A DNA stretch of 64,000 bases, from contig CAJNDS010002745.1 of NCBI GenBank assembly GCA_905221605.1, positions 1-64,000 on the forward strand. The letters run 5' to 3'. The notes under the pieces are model-generated. The model had not been told where the DNA came from. It did not search any database and saw only the letters and a program-made list of their open reading frames with translations. The stretch comes from Symbiodinium natans (lineage: Eukaryota; Sar; Dinophyceae; Suessiales; Symbiodiniaceae). The position numbers and the translations under genes were made by a program. Shown here one piece after another: positions 23,237-35,026 of the stretch. Position 1 is the stretch's first letter. Each line of letters opens with the position of its first letter.

Positions 23237-23662
23237 TTAAGAACCTATGTAGATACGCCGAAACTCTTTGCGCATCTTCATCATCGTCTCGCGGGTCTTA
23301 TTGGGGTTCGGGTTTGGTGACATTGTCGAACGGGCGCCGCATGCGTGATTGACTACCCAGCGCTTCTTCTGACAGCAGGTTGCACCACGACGCAAAGCAA
23401 ATCGCCGGAAGTCCTCCTCGGTTCGGCATTGAAGCAGTTCGCGCTCTGTGTCGGACGTTTCGGGCTTCGCAGCTTCAGGATCCTCTTCATCCGCGTGCTC
23501 CGGCATTTCGTTGGAGAGGAATGCTGGGAAATCTTCGGGGGAGGCTTGCAACTCCTCGATGATGACAGCGGCGTCGTCCATGCGTACTGTGCTCAGCTCG
23601 TCGCACACGTTGTATTCCAGCACGAGGGCAAGCTCCTTGGCACCTAGCTGGGGTGCGAGCAA
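23237..23662 (-). CDS. Hypothetical protein, probable exon of a minus-strand gene
   Basis: A 141-codon GC-rich frame with non-repetitive, protein-like composition: an acidic amphipathic part (MDDAAVIIEELQASPEDFP, HADEEDPEAAKPETSD) followed by a basic part (RTEEDFRRFALRRGA, CCQKKRWVVNHACG) and the stop. Its 5' end lies just after a pyrimidine-rich tract and an AAG (minus strand, about 23690-23665), which fits an acceptor site. The exon may therefore be spliced from the frame at 23722-24135. No domain recognised and no start codon assigned. The local lack of telomere repeats supports a gene relic. Confidence 0.4.
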   Translation of the reverse strand: MLAPQLGAKELALVLEYNVCDELSTVRMDDAAVIIEELQASPEDFPAFLSNEMPEHADEEDPEAAKPETSDTERELLQCRTEEDFRRFALRRGATCCQKKRWVVNHACGARSTMSPNPNPNKTRETMMKMRKEFRRIYIGS

Positions 23663-23721
23663 AGCTTGAGAACAAACAAAAGGAAGGACAGGCTCAGCGG
23701 CTGTATTCCTACTTTACTAAC

Positions 23722-24135
23722 TCAACTCGCGTCTGCCATGAACGAACACGCAAAGGCGCACTGCAGCTTTGCTCCGTAGTCTCCACCGGTCTCTTGACAC
23801 ACGTACTTGGCCACTTCGTCCAGAGATGCATGCTGACCTGACCGCAGGCTGATCCCTCTCACCCAGTTTCCGCTGGGCAGCAGCAAGCCCCAGCTTGCCC
23901 TGTATGTTCCAGAAGTAGGCACCGGTCGCATGCACCACAGCGGCTGAAGGTGTCGCCAGGCCGACGTGAGAAGCGACATGGACCGGAGAGCCATGGCTCT
24001 AGGCATCAGTGAGGATGAAGTAGGCTCTGACACTTCCACATGGGCTTCCTTTTCAATGCAGGCCTCTAAGGAGCCACGAGAAATCGCAGAGGGGCAAGGC
24101 ACTCCAGAGGGAGGTAAGTACAATTCTTTAAGCAC
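23722..24135 (-). CDS. Hypothetical protein, probable upstream exon
   Basis: A 137-codon frame upstream of the 23237-23662 block and separated from it by about 60 bp that looks like a short intron (pyrimidine-rich end, AAG acceptor). The peptide includes HVEVSEPTSSSLMPRAMALR and SLDEVAKYVCQETGGDYG, non-repetitive and plausible as protein, but I recognise no family. A second frame overlaps (23938-23717), so the reading frame is not certain. Upstream the minus strand shows TTACCTCCCTCTGGAG, another possible acceptor, so the true first exon may lie further right or be lost in the telomere-like array at 24198. Confidence 0.35.
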   Translation of the reverse strand: MLKELYLPPSGVPCPSAISRGSLEACIEKEAHVEVSEPTSSSLMPRAMALRSMSLLTSAWRHLQPLWCMRPVPTSGTYRASWGLLLPSGNWVRGISLRSGQHASLDEVAKYVCQETGGDYGAKLQCAFACSFMADAS

Positions 24136-24197
24136 AAGGGACTAAAGGCATGAGAAGAGTCAAGCTGGGTTGAAACCGCCAGGGCGCCTTCTGGCAG

Positions 24198-24381
24198 TTT
24201 AGGGTTTAGGGTTTAGGGTTTAGGGTTTAGGGTTTAGGGTTTAGGGTTTAGGGTTTAGGGTTTAGGGTTTAGGGTTTAGGGTTTAGGGTTTTTAGGGTTT
24301 AGGGTTTAGGGTTTAGGGTTTAGGGTTTAGGGTTTAGGGTTTAGGGTTTAGGGTTTAGGGTTTAGGGTTTAGGGTTTAGGG
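24198..24381 (+). repeat. Longest telomere-like array in the window, TTTAGGG about 26 copies
   Basis: 184 bp of almost perfect heptamers with a single irregularity (TTTTTAGGG at about 24289). It lies just beyond the 5' side of the putative minus-strand gene at 22.9-24.1 kb. Confidence 0.97.
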
Positions 24382-24613
24382 TCTGGGTGCTTGGGGGTTT
24401 CCGGCTTAGTGATGGGGCGGGTGGGCTTGTTTCAGCGTTTGGGGTTCCCCTCAAGCCCTGAGCATCTTTCCGTAGCGACCGCGCACCTGTATCATGATGA
24501 AGAAGTAGAGGAAGAAGTACCCGTACGATGCACCGATGCCTGCGCAGTTCACCTAACCTCGACAGGGTTTAGAGTTTAGGGTTTAGGGTTTAGGGTTTAG
24601 GGTTTAGGGCGCT

Positions 24614-24726
24614 AAGTGACTACAAAAAGGGGCTGTCCTAATTTCAGGGACCCGATTTTAATGGATCATAAGTGACTACAAAAAGGGGCTGTCCTAATTT
24701 CAGGGATCCCAATTTCTTGTGGATCA
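24614..24726 (+). repeat. Tandem duplication, 56-bp unit, two copies
   Basis: Two adjacent copies begin AAGTGACTACAAAAAGGGGC and run to GGATCAT. They differ at a few positions towards the end of the unit. Function unknown. Confidence 0.9.
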
Positions 24727-25498
24727 TTCGAGTTCAACCATAAACCCTCTTGCCAAAAACCCAAAACACCCTGAGCTCTCTTGCCCTAAACCTAAGCCCA
24801 CATTTTGTAGCGCAGCTCATGGGTTCCCCTACTACCCCCCTCTATACTACCCCCACTAGGTTCCAAGGCTATTTCGGGAAAATTAGGCTTAATTAAGGTT
24901 ATTCCCTAAACCCTAAACCCTAAACCCTAAACCCTAAACCCTAATGAAGACCACACACCCAGTCAAGCGCTTGACTGCCTCCGCCCCGAGCCCGCCGCCG
25001 AAGACCCTCCGCGTCATAGACTCGGAAGCCAAAACCCTGGTCTTCTCAAAAGCCCTAAACCCGAAGCCCAACTACTAAACTCTATGACTCTCAACCCTCA
25101 CACCTAAAACCCTAAACCCTAAAATCTAAACCTACATCCCTAAAACCCTCCAGCGACAATATAGGCGCCTAAACCCTAAACCCTAAACCCTAAGCCCTAA
25201 ACCCTAAGCCCTAAACCCTAAACCCTAAACCCTAAACCCCATATTTAGGGCTCTCATCCCGAAGATCTGGGCTGCTGGCCGTTGGATGGGCCAAGCCTCA
25301 GCCGATTCTTTTCGGGCCCTTTGTGGGCCCTGAAGAAACTCTCTAGCAGGGGGGGGGGGGGGGGGGTTAGGGTTTAGGGTTTAGGGTTTAGGGTTTAGGG
25401 TTTAGGTTTTAGGGTTTAGGGTTTAGGGTTTAGGGTATAGGGTTTGGGGTTTGGGGTTGGGGGGTTGGGGTTAGGGGTTCAGGGTTTAGGGTTTAGGG

Positions 25499-25580
25499 TT
25501 TAGAGGTTTAGAGGTTTAGAGGTTTAGAGGTTTAGAGGTTTAGAGGTCTAGAGGTTTAGAGGTTTAGAGGTTTAGAGGTT
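25499..25580 (+). repeat. Variant telomere-like array, octamer TTTAGAGG
   Basis: About nine to ten tandem copies of an 8-bp variant (one copy reads TCTAGAGG) directly continue a normal TTTAGGG array. The local homogeneity of the variant shows expansion in place rather than random decay. Confidence 0.9.
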
Positions 25581-28500
25581 GAGGTGTTTTTGGGGGGATA
25601 TTGGTGGTACCCCTAAACCCTAAACCCTAAACCCTAAACCCTAAACCCTAAACCCTAAACCCTAAACCCTAAACCATTGGGTGTCCCAAAATTGGGGAAA
25701 GTGTCCCAGTCAGTCGCAGCTCCAGAACCCAAGAAGCCCAAGGTATGGGGGGGCCAACCACGAGCAAAAGGATGTAAGAGCTCCCTAACCCGACCTCCGT
25801 GCTGAGGGTTCAGGGTTCAGGTTCAGGCTTTAGGGTTAGGAGAGAGGGTTTAGGGTTTAGGGTTTAGGGTTTAGGGTTTAGGGTTTAGGGTTTAGGGTTT
25901 AGGGTTTGGGGTTTAGGGTTTAGGGTTTAGGGTTCAGGGTTTAGGGCTCAGGGTTCAAGGTTATGGGTTAGGGCTTAGATGGGTGGGCTTCCTTAGGGCT
26001 TAGGATTGCGTTCGGGCCTAGAGGGTATAAGGTTCGCGCTTTAGCTGATCCTTAGCTCCTTAGCTTCCCCCCCCCCCCACCCGTCCTCCTTCTAAAAGTA
26101 AGTAGTGGTCAGCAGTTTGGAAATTGGGGTTTTAAGGTTTAGGTTAGAGGGTTCAGTGATTAGAGTCTAGTGCGGCCCAGATGAACCCAAACCCTTGCGA
26201 TTTCAGCAGGAGCTCGCTGGTTTAGTCCGCACAGGAGCTGCCCCCACATGTCTCCAAGAAGCAACGCCCTTAAGTAAGGTTGTACCCTCGTTTTTTGGGG
26301 ACCCTTTTAAAGATCCCTAGGGAGATATTAAGGCCATATTAGGAGTATATCAAGGGGAACCTTTACGGGTACACCCTCAGAGGTACGAGAGCCACGGTTT
26401 GGGGTTTAGGGTTTAGGGTTTAGGGTTTAGGGTTTAGGGTTGACCCTGATAACAGGCACAAAGCTCCTCTGTGACACTTGTGGGGCCCGATGTGCGAGCA
26501 TCCATCTACCCCTAAACCTTAATTAAACCCTAAACCCTAAACCCTAAACCCTAAACCCTAAACCCTAAACCTAAACCCTAAACCCTAAACCCTAAACCCT
26601 AAACCCTAAACCCGAACCTAAACCCTAAACCCTAAACCCTAAACCTTAAACCCCTAACACAGGCAACAAATTCGAACCCAGAGTTCGGGTTTGTTGGCTT
26701 CGTTGCGCGGCCTGAGGCCCGCAAAAATGCAGCGCTTGTAGGGTGCAGGACTTCTTAGGGTTCAGGGTTTAGGGTTTAGGGCTTAGGGCTTAGGGTTTAG
26801 GGTTTAGGGGTTTAGGGTTTAGGGTTTAGGGCTTCACACACGGTAAAGCGCACAGACCTGGAAGCCTCGAACTAGACTTCGCTGGGGTTTATTTTTGGTT
26901 TATACTGAGAGCACGGCGCAATCTCAAAGCCCAAGGCACTGATACCTGGCTGCAACAAAGACAGGGCCCCCCAGAACGCCCGTTTCTGAAAAGCTAAGGG
27001 TTTATTAAGGTGCAAACGTCTCCTCTCCTGAACTGCAAGTGCTTGTGCATGGATGTGGGTGGTTTCTAGGTGGTCTCTATCTTCTCGGTGTCGCCCGGCG
27101 TGGAGCGTGTTCGGGGACAGGAACTACCTGGCCTCCACCAGGGATGGATCCAAAGGGTTGAGGGTGTAGGAGGGAGTCGCAACTGTGCAAGAAGCCTTGT
27201 TAAGCCTCTTCAGAAGACCTCGGGGTGTGTGCAAAGGCAAGCGGGGGTGCACACTGCCATATTCCAGCAAGGCCTTTTCTTAGGGGTCGTTTACAAACCT
27301 TAAATCCTAAGATCCCTCCCAGGTCCCTCAGCCCTGAACTCTCGAAACCACACTTGGCTGGTTCTAGGTGACTCTGTCCCAGACCCAAGAGTAACCTAGG
27401 AGTGCAAAGGGTACCCTTTCTTTTTTTTGAAGGGGCTTGTAAGCGAGCCTAAACCCCCCAACAAAAGAGAAAGGAGGGCAGCTTGTGCAGCACAATCACG
27501 CCGGGAACGCTGCTGAGTCTCTGGATCGCTAAGAGGTATATCAACACCTGGGCGCAGTCTGTTTATATGGGTTTAGGGTTCAGGGTTTAGGGTTTAGGGT
27601 TTAGGGTTTAGGCCCTAAGAACGACCCAATGGTAGTCAGAATAGGGTACGATTTGGGGGCTCATAGAATGACTTTGGGGTTCGTGCATAGAAGCATGAGG
27701 CAAATGGAATCCCTTTGGGGAAGAGGCATAATCCTAAAATGAAACATGCAAATCCAAGGCTTGGACACTTCAGTAGGTCTGGGCCCCAAGCCCTAAAATA
27801 TTGAGGATTTGGAATTGCAGCTTGTGATGCCTAAACCCTAAACCCTAAACCCTAAACCCTAAACCCTAAACCCCAAACCCTAAACCCCAAACACCAAACC
27901 AGGGCTGTGAGGTGGCTCTGCTGGAGATCGGATTCCCAGGTAAGCTGGGGCGAAGAGGGTAGATTCATGGGGCCCTTCATGTGGTCCCTAATCTCCTTTA
28001 AAGGGTTCTGAAGTAAAGGCTCAAACCCTAAACCCTAAACCCTAAACCCTAAACCCTAAACCCTAAACCCTAAACCCTAAACTTTGTATGGGTCTACAGA
28101 AGGTATAGAATGGGTCCCCTTTTAAGTGCCCATACTAAGGGACCATGTCCTCAGAGGGCAAAGAGTTCATCAGCCAAGGGACCTGGGACCCTAAACCCTA
28201 AACCCTAAACCCTAAACCCTAAACCCTAAACCCTAAACCCTAAACCTCTTCAGCAAAGCATCTGCAATCTACATCAGGGGCGTAGACGTTCAAGGTTAGA
28301 GCACCCATTCAGTGTCGTCTCAAGGCCCTAGGAGGCTTGGGGTTTAGGGTTTAGGGTTTAGGGTTTAGGGTTTAGGGTTTAGGGTTTAGGGTTTAGGGTT
28401 TAGGGTTTAGGGCTACTCCTCGGATTTCGGGTGCGAGACGAATGCTGGGCACCCGTGCCACGATGAGCATCAGGATGGTTCCGATAAGGTCCTTATTTCA

Positions 28501-28839
28501 CCAACCCCCACACCCTAAACCCTAAACCCTAAACCCTAAACCCCTCAAAGAGAGGTTTGGGGCTTGGGGGTTTGGGTCCAAGAGCACGGGGGTAGGGCTC
28601 TTAAGCAAGGGGGGCAGCGGCTCTACAGGGGCCAGAGGCAGCATGGCGAGAGCATGAAAGCTTACCTTTGAATCACCTTGGAGTCCTGTAAGGGTAGGGT
28701 TGCTTCTTCATGGTTCCTTTTCTACGTACATTTTTGGTGGCCAGAAAAAATGCGCTAGACCCCACCTAATTTGGGCTCCTGGGCGCAATTTTTGGGGGTT
28801 TAGGGCCTACACCCTAGACCCTGAACCCTAAACACCGGA

Positions 28840-29020
28840 AAAGGAAAGCAAAAAAAAGTGCATCTCGAAAAAAAGAAGAAAAAAGAGAAAATGAAAGAAG
28901 AAGAAGGAGAGGAAGAAGAAGAAGAAGAGTTGAAGGAAGAAGAACAAGAAGAAAGGGAAGAAGAAAAAACAAAAAAAATGAAGAAGAAGAGGAAAAGGAG
29001 AAAGAACAAGAAGAAGAGTT
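28840..29020 (+). repeat. Polypurine (GAA/AAG-rich) tract
   Basis: About 180 bp almost free of pyrimidines on the plus strand. The Ser- or Phe-rich open frames on the opposite strand are a by-product of this composition. The tract could form triplex (H-DNA) structure; that is inference. Confidence 0.85.
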
Positions 29021-29388
29021 ACATGGTTTCTTAGTATGGGCCCGTAGAAGGGGGTCCCTTATATATCCCCTCAGAGACCCAATTAAGTGCCCATACATCA
29101 GAACCCTTTTTAAAGGAGGTTGGGAACCACATGAAACTACCCCCAAATACCCCGAAGACCCTAAACCTTAAGACCTAAGCCCCAGTATAAGCCCCAAGCC
29201 CAAAGCCCTAAACCCCAAACCCCAAACCCTAAACCCGCAACTCCAAACCCTAAACCCGAAAACCTGAAGCTTAGGGCCTAAACCCTAAACCCTAAACCCA
29301 AATGGAGATTACATGGGCTTCAAACGTACTGCCGTTGCAAGGTTCTGGGGCGGGGCCTGAACCCAAACCCGAAATCCTGAAGTGGGTT

Positions 29389-29571
29389 TGGGTTTAGGGT
29401 TTAGGGTTTAGGGTTAGGGTTTAGGGTTTAGGGTAGGGTTTAGGGTTTAGGGTTTAGGGTTTAGGGTTTAGGGTTTAGGGTTTAGGGTTTAGGGTTTAGG
29501 GTTTAGGGTTTAGGGTTTAGGGCTTAGGGCTTAGGGCTTAGGGCTTAGGGCTTAGGGCTTAGGGTTTATAA
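29389..29571 (+). repeat. Long telomere-like array with TTAGGGC variant block
   Basis: Regular TTTAGGG heptamers, with a few TTAGGG or TAGGG deletions near the left end. At about 29517-29563 they pass into roughly seven copies of the variant TTAGGGC. Confidence 0.92.
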
Positions 29572-29715
29572 GGGTTAAGGGTTTGGGGTTTAGGGTTTAG
29601 GGTTTATAGAAATTGTATAGGGTTTGGGTCCCAATAAGTTTTGAGCCAAACGTTTTGGGCGAAACGTTTTGAGCGAAAGTTTCTTTTTTAGATATTAGGT
29701 TTTAGGGGTCGACGT

Positions 29716-29753
<38 letters not shown>
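29716..29753 (+). repeat. Poly-G tract of about 38 bases
   Basis: Uninterrupted G run next to the 31-bp tandem repeat. The exact length is uncertain in any sequencing method. Confidence 0.9.
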
Positions 29754-29778
29754 CTGGGTGGAGGGTGGCGCGGCGACG

Positions 29779-29997
29779 CCCGGCTTCGTGATTTAGTATT
29801 CAGGGGAGGCCCGGCTTCGTAATTTAGTTTTCAGGGGAGGCCCGGCTTCGTAATTAGTATTCGGGGGAGGCCCGGCTTCGTAATTTAATATTCAGGGGAA
29901 GCCCGGCTTCTGAATTTAGTATTCAGGGAGGACACGGCTTTGTTCTTCAATATTCGGGGGAGGCCCGGCTTCGTAATTTAGTATTGGGGGGAGGAGG
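29779..29997 (+). repeat. 31-bp tandem repeat, seven copies
   Basis: The unit begins CCCGGCTTCGTAATTTAGT and continues ATTCAGGGGAGG. Seven copies of 30-31 bp with point differences, unrelated to the telomere heptamer. No open frame of interest. Confidence 0.9.
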
Positions 29998-30307
29998 CCA
30001 TTTAGGCTCCCAGGTGCTTTGGGTTTATTTACTTAAACTTGGCGCGTCAGCAGTTTAGACAAATAGCTTGGGAATTTCCGGAAGATATCACATACAATTT
30101 CTATTTATTTTGTCTTGAGGGTTTAGGGTGTATTTTCGGGTTTAGGGTTTAGGGTTTAGGGATAGGGGTTTGGGATATAGGTTTACGGTTCAAGGTTTGG
30201 GGTTTACGGTTTAGGGTTTGAGGTGGGGGAGCCCCATAAAGCATTCGAACTCCTATGTGGGTCACAAGGCTTACCCAGGGATGAGGGCTTAGGGTTTTCG
30301 GGTTCGG

Positions 30308-30400
30308 GTTTCGGGTTTCGGGTTTCGGGTTTCGGGTTTCGGGTTTCGGGTTTCGGGTTTCGGGTTTCGGGTTTCGGGTTTAGGGTTTAGGGTTTAGGGT
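30308..30400 (+). repeat. Variant telomere-like array TTTCGGG about 10 copies, then TTTAGGG
   Basis: A homogeneous block of the A-to-C variant passes abruptly into three normal heptamers. Confidence 0.92.
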
Positions 30401-30728
30401 GCCGCATAACCTGACAATCCCAGTACACCCGCACTGCGTGCTGGGGGAGACGCCAGGAAGAAGGCCACTTCGCGATACCTCATTCTGCCATGGTGCCCTG
30501 TCACTCTTACGGTTTAGGGTTTAGGGTTTAGGATCTAGGGTTTAGGGTTTAGGGTTCCGAAATTGAAAACTTTTTCCAGCCGTTGGATGGGAAGGTTTAG
30601 GTTTCGGGGCTTCGGGGCCCTAAACCCCCAAACCCTAACCCTCACTGCATCCCAAACCCTTCACCCCAAACTGAGGCCACGGGAGGGTCGGGTGTCGGCA
30701 GCTTGAAATGCTACATCCACTTCCCCCC

Positions 30729-30766
<38 letters not shown>

Positions 30767-31300
30767 TGGGGGTTGTGCGTGTTTGTGCCTGGACATAGTG
30801 CAGTCATTGCCGAGTGGTGCTGCAGATGTAGGATTTTGGACACCAACCCTTCAGCCCGAAGCCCTAAACGGGTGCAATAAATTTAAAAGCTATATACAAA
30901 TCAGGTTTAGGTTTTATGTACTCTCATGGGCCCGAAAATTAAACCCTACCCTGGCGACCTCCTAACCCCGTGCGCAGTGTTCAGGCTTCAGGGTCAAGAG
31001 TTTCAGGTTTAGGGCTTAGGGTTAGGGGTTAGGGTTGAGGGTTGAGGGTTTAGGGTTTAGGGTTTGGGGCTTAGGGTTTAGGGTTTCGGGCTCAGGGATC
31101 AGCGCCGAGGCGGGGTGCTGCTTCTTCGGCTTCTCCATGTACTGCTGGATCAGCCAGAAGGTGATACCCTGGTCGACGGTCATAAACCCGAAGCCCTAAC
31201 GCGGTTCAGGGTTTAGGGTTTAGGGTTTAGGGTTTAGGGTTTCACCCATTAGGTACCTTATGCCCCACAAAACCCTATGCCTTTACGAGGTTGCAGACCG

Positions 31301-31397
31301 TAGTTGCCAAGTTCATAAACCCCCAAAAGTGTACACTTTCAGTTCTATAGGGGATAGTAGCATCCCAAAAAGTGTAAAGTGTACTCACTCAGCTACT
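31301..31397. mobile_element. MITE-like palindrome, family C (copy 1)
   Basis: About 97 bp starting TAGTTGCCAAG and ending CTCAGCTA, with GTGTACACTTTCAGTTCTAT near the left and AAAGTGTACTCACTCAGCTA at the right, so the ends are inverted copies. Related copies lie at 36961-37061 and 60010-60108. Non-coding. Confidence 0.7.
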
Positions 31398-31895
31398 TGG
31401 TGAATAGGGTTTAGGGTTTAGGTTCAGGGTTCAGGGTTTAGGGCTCACTTCTTCAATAAAACAAAGACACAGAGCTTAAACTGTATCATTCTGCAAATAA
31501 GGCAAACCCACCAAACCAAAGTGCAACTATGGGATAGGGTAAGAATGGCTGCTTCCCTTGGTTTGTAGGGCCTGGGACCCTGGGGTTCAGGACTTAGGGT
31601 GTAGGGGCTATAGGGTTTGGCGTGTAGGGGTCATAGGGTCTCACTCCTTGCGCAGCGATCGAGCATGGCATGCAGAACCCCCAAACCAATAAACAACCCC
31701 ATACAACCCTAAAATCTAAACCCTAAACCCTAAACCCTTTTTGGTTAACTCTAAACCACTTTGTTTGGTTAACCCTAAACCCTTTTTGATTGGGCATGCA
31801 CGTAAGCACCTGATCAAAAAAGGGGGCGAGGAGGCGCACAAAGTCACCTAGAAATGTTGGGCACGCAAGGTCCTTCCGGTGCATACTTTCTAAAG

Positions 31896-32008
31896 CTAGG
31901 TTGCCCAGTAACCTAGGCTTAAAAAGGGTGCCCTGTTTTGCTTAAAGGGGTTTGTAAGGGAACCTAAACCCCCCAAAAAGGGAATAAGGGTACTACTGGG
32001 CATCCTAG
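31896..32008. mobile_element. MITE-like palindrome, family D (copy 1)
   Basis: Ends are imperfect inverted repeats: CTAGGTTGCCCAGTAACC on the left and GGTACTACTGGGCATCCTAG on the right, with AAGGGTGCCC...GGGAATAAGGG inside. A close copy lies at 36301-36431. More distant relatives lie at about 6247-6342, 15100-15200, 27404-27480 and 52519-52634. No coding capacity. Confidence 0.7.
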
Positions 32009-32920
32009 AAAGCCCATTGACGCCCGAAAACCGGAAAGCCACTTCAACCCTCAAAACCTTGGCTAGAGTCCTTCTTGTAGTTTCTACAAAAAGCGAAAAA
32101 GTTAGAGTCCCAAGAGCCAGCCAGAAGAAAGCCAAGAAACGCAACCCTAACCCTGTCAGCCCCAAACCCTAAACACTAAACCCTAAACCCTAAACCCTCA
32201 ACCCTAAACCCTTCTCACGCTTAGACCGCATTGTGACGTCTTCTAAGTGGAGGTTCGACGCCATCTGGAGGCCCCGATTCTCTACAGGTCTAGGGTTTAG
32301 GGTTTAGGGTTTAGGGTTCACGGCTTATATTGGTTTGGAGACTAGAAATGAGCCAGCACCCTAAGCATGTGGATTGTTCAGGCCACTGGATTGCAGTCAC
32401 ATCACAGGAAGCGAGTACTCCTACCCTCCCCTGCGCCCCTCCACTGCCGCACCTGAGCAATGACATTCAAGAGCACGACTAGAAACATGCAGATGCCGAT
32501 GACGTAGGCCTTTCTGCACGTCCCCGGTTTGCAATTGTCTTTTGTCAAGGCCTCGAAAGGGAAGCTTAGCACTTTCATGCAGGAAAAAGAGCACTACTGG
32601 ATGTTTCGCTCACAAGATGCCCATGCCCGCCCCCCTCCCCCCCTGCCCCCCTGCCCTTGTCCCCTCCACCCGTAAACACTAAACAGCTTGCCCTCTCCCG
32701 AAACCCTCAACCCTAAACCCTAAACCCCACACACGTGGGCGAGTACTTCAGAGGCAGTTCAGGGGAATCCTCAACTTGCTCATGGTTGGGAACGTATTCC
32801 AAATTGAGAAAATTCTATTCCTTCTTGAGTTTAAGTACCCTGTAAGATGTAAATTGTTACAACCCCACAATGACAAAGTTAAACCCCACACCCTAAGCAA
32901 ACAATACGAATAATCCCATA

Positions 32921-33021
32921 CCCTAAACCCTAAACCCTAAACCCTAAACCCTAAACCCTAAACCCTAAACCCTAAACCCTAAACCCTAAACCCTAAACCC
33001 TAAACCCTAACCCTAAACCCT
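32921..33021 (-). repeat. Telomere-like array, CCCTAAA about 14 copies
   Basis: Near-perfect array with one CCCTAA deletion unit near its right end. Confidence 0.95.
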
Positions 33022-34499
33022 CAGCAGCGGCAAGCCCAGCATGCTAGACACCCCGGGAAAGGCACCCAAGATCTCAGTAGCAACGATCCTGAAACATCGC
33101 TTTTGAACTACTATTTGCTAAACCCCACCCCCCAAAAAAAGGGTTTAGGGTTTAGGGTTTAGGCTTTAGGGGAGTAGAACCCAATAAGCCCTGTATTGCC
33201 CTCAGAAGGAAGGAAGACTTTATTCTATGTTGGGGGGGGGGGGTTCTTAAGCAATTGGTCGTGACTGAAAAAGCGGGCATCTCGGATCCACACGGCATCG
33301 TGACCACAACGATCGGTCGCTTGGAGGACGGCCCAGGTACCCCAAACCCTAAACCGCAAACCGTAAACCCTAACCCCTACCCCCTAAACACCCTAACCCT
33401 AAACCCTAGACCCTAAACCCCACACTTTCAACCCTAAACCCCCAAGCACCCCTCGCATCTCCATGGGGCTCCCGGCCGTCCCGTACCCGGAGCAAGCGCT
33501 CGTAAGGATTGCCTCGACCCCCTCTGCACACAACCTGGGAAGGGAACAGGTTAGGGTTTAGGGTTTAGGGTTTAGGGTTTAGGGTTTAGGGCTTAGGGCT
33601 TAGGGTTTAGGGTTTAGGGCTGCTTGGGGTTTGGGGTTTAGTTTTAGGGTTTATAGGATTTAGGAACTCGGGTTTGGGGTTGCAGTGTAACGGTTACAGG
33701 GTTGGGGGGTTTCTTCCCGTGGCTGGCGCCAAGCCGAAGGTTTTGGGAGCTTGGCTTGAACTTTAGGGTTTACGGCTTACGAGGATGGGCTATTAAGCCC
33801 TATATTCCCCATAATCAACCCTATAAACGGCGTTTGTTTTTTTTGGGGGGGTTGTAGGGTATGATACCCTAAACCCTAAACCCTAAACCCTAAACCCTAA
33901 ACCCTAAACCCTTGTAAACCCTAATACGAGCCGTTTTAGGGGGTTATGGGGTACAATCGCCCGTCCTGGTAGGGCATAGGGTTTAGGGAACCTCCTATGC
34001 TGGTTTGCGCCTAGGGATGCCGGGTTTAGGGTTAGGGTTTAGGGTTTAGGGTTTAGGGTTTAGCGTTTAGGGTTTAGGGTTCAGGCCCTTACTCCTTACC
34101 TCAAAGCCTCTGCAGGTAACTGAGGGAATTGATTTGGGGGGGGGGGGGCTTTGAAACCTAAACCCTAAACCCCCCTAGGGCCGCGGGCATGATGCCTTTC
34201 GTTTTTGGGAGCTCTCTGAACCTTATACACCCCCTTCTCGAACACCCTCAAAGAGCCCAAACCCCAAACCCTAAGCCCGGCCAGAGGGTTTGGGGTTTAG
34301 GGTTTAGGGTTTAGGGTTTAGGGCCGTATATTAGAGGACGAGGGATCCGCCGACCCTGGCGGCGTGTTGCTCTTTTCCTCGGGGTAGGGGGGGGTTGCCG
34401 GGCAGCTTTTCCATGGAGGGCCAGGCCACCCACACGGCATAAACTCACGGACCATGGCGGTTTCGCACAGGACCCTTTGGGGAAAAACCACCACCCCCC

Positions 34500-34537
<38 letters not shown>

Positions 34538-34905
34538 TACCCCCCCCCCTACCCCCCCCCCCCACCAACTTTGGCATCCTGTGACCTAACGAACGCGTTT
34601 AAACCTTTCAACTATGCTCCAGCGGGTCGGCGGCTTGAGCCGGAGGCTCTTAAATATCATTGCTGTCAACTCTCATTCTGGTTGCCTGGCGCTGCAGTCT
34701 CCTGATGCTTGAGGCCCGCACGATGCCTGTGTGTCCTGCACGGGCTTCCCAAGAACCTTCTACCCATAAACCCTAAACCCTAAACCCTAAACCCTAAACC
34801 CTGAACCCTGAACCCTGAACCCTAAACTAAAGTGTCTCCATACACCTCAACCATTGACGAATCTCATGCCGAAGAAGCCCTACACCCTCCAAGCCCGAAA
34901 CTAGA

Positions 34906-35026
34906 CCCTAAACCCTAAACCCTAAACCCTAAACCCTAAACCCTAAACCCTAAACCCTAAACCCTAAACCCTAAACCCTAAACCCTAAACCCTAACCCTA
35001 AACCCTAAACCCTAAACCCTAAACCC
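34906..35026 (-). repeat. Telomere-like array, CCCTAAA about 17 copies
   Basis: One of the longest arrays, with one shortened unit (CCCTAA) and a CCCGAAA variant at the right end. Confidence 0.95.

Larger units (their letters stand above)
24381..29700. repeat. Gene-free telomere-repeat mosaic, part 4
   Basis: Dense arrays in both orientations: 24905-24945, 25170-25240, 25366-25435, 25612-25675, 25848-25960, 26400-26440, 26525-26650, 27832-27895, 28025-28083, 28190-28245, 28340-28412 and 29389-29571. A poly-G tract lies at about 25350-25366. A purine-only stretch rich in GAA/AAG lies at about 28840-29020. A palindrome of the GGGTACCC...GGGAACC kind lies at about 27404-27480. Open frames at 27070-27303 and 28800-29146 are repeat-derived or lack motifs. 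Confidence 0.75.

Noticed and set aside
28800-29146. Ser/Phe-rich minus-strand frames that look like membrane proteins
   Set aside because: Composition follows the GAA/AAG polypurine tract. The hydrophobicity is an artefact.
29779-29997. CRISPR-like array of 31-bp units
   Set aside because: Units are directly adjacent with no spacers, and the context is eukaryotic. It is a plain tandem repeat.
34311-34705. Glycine-rich and proline-rich open frames
   Set aside because: Produced by the poly-C tract at 34501. The same applies to the pair at 30661-30965.
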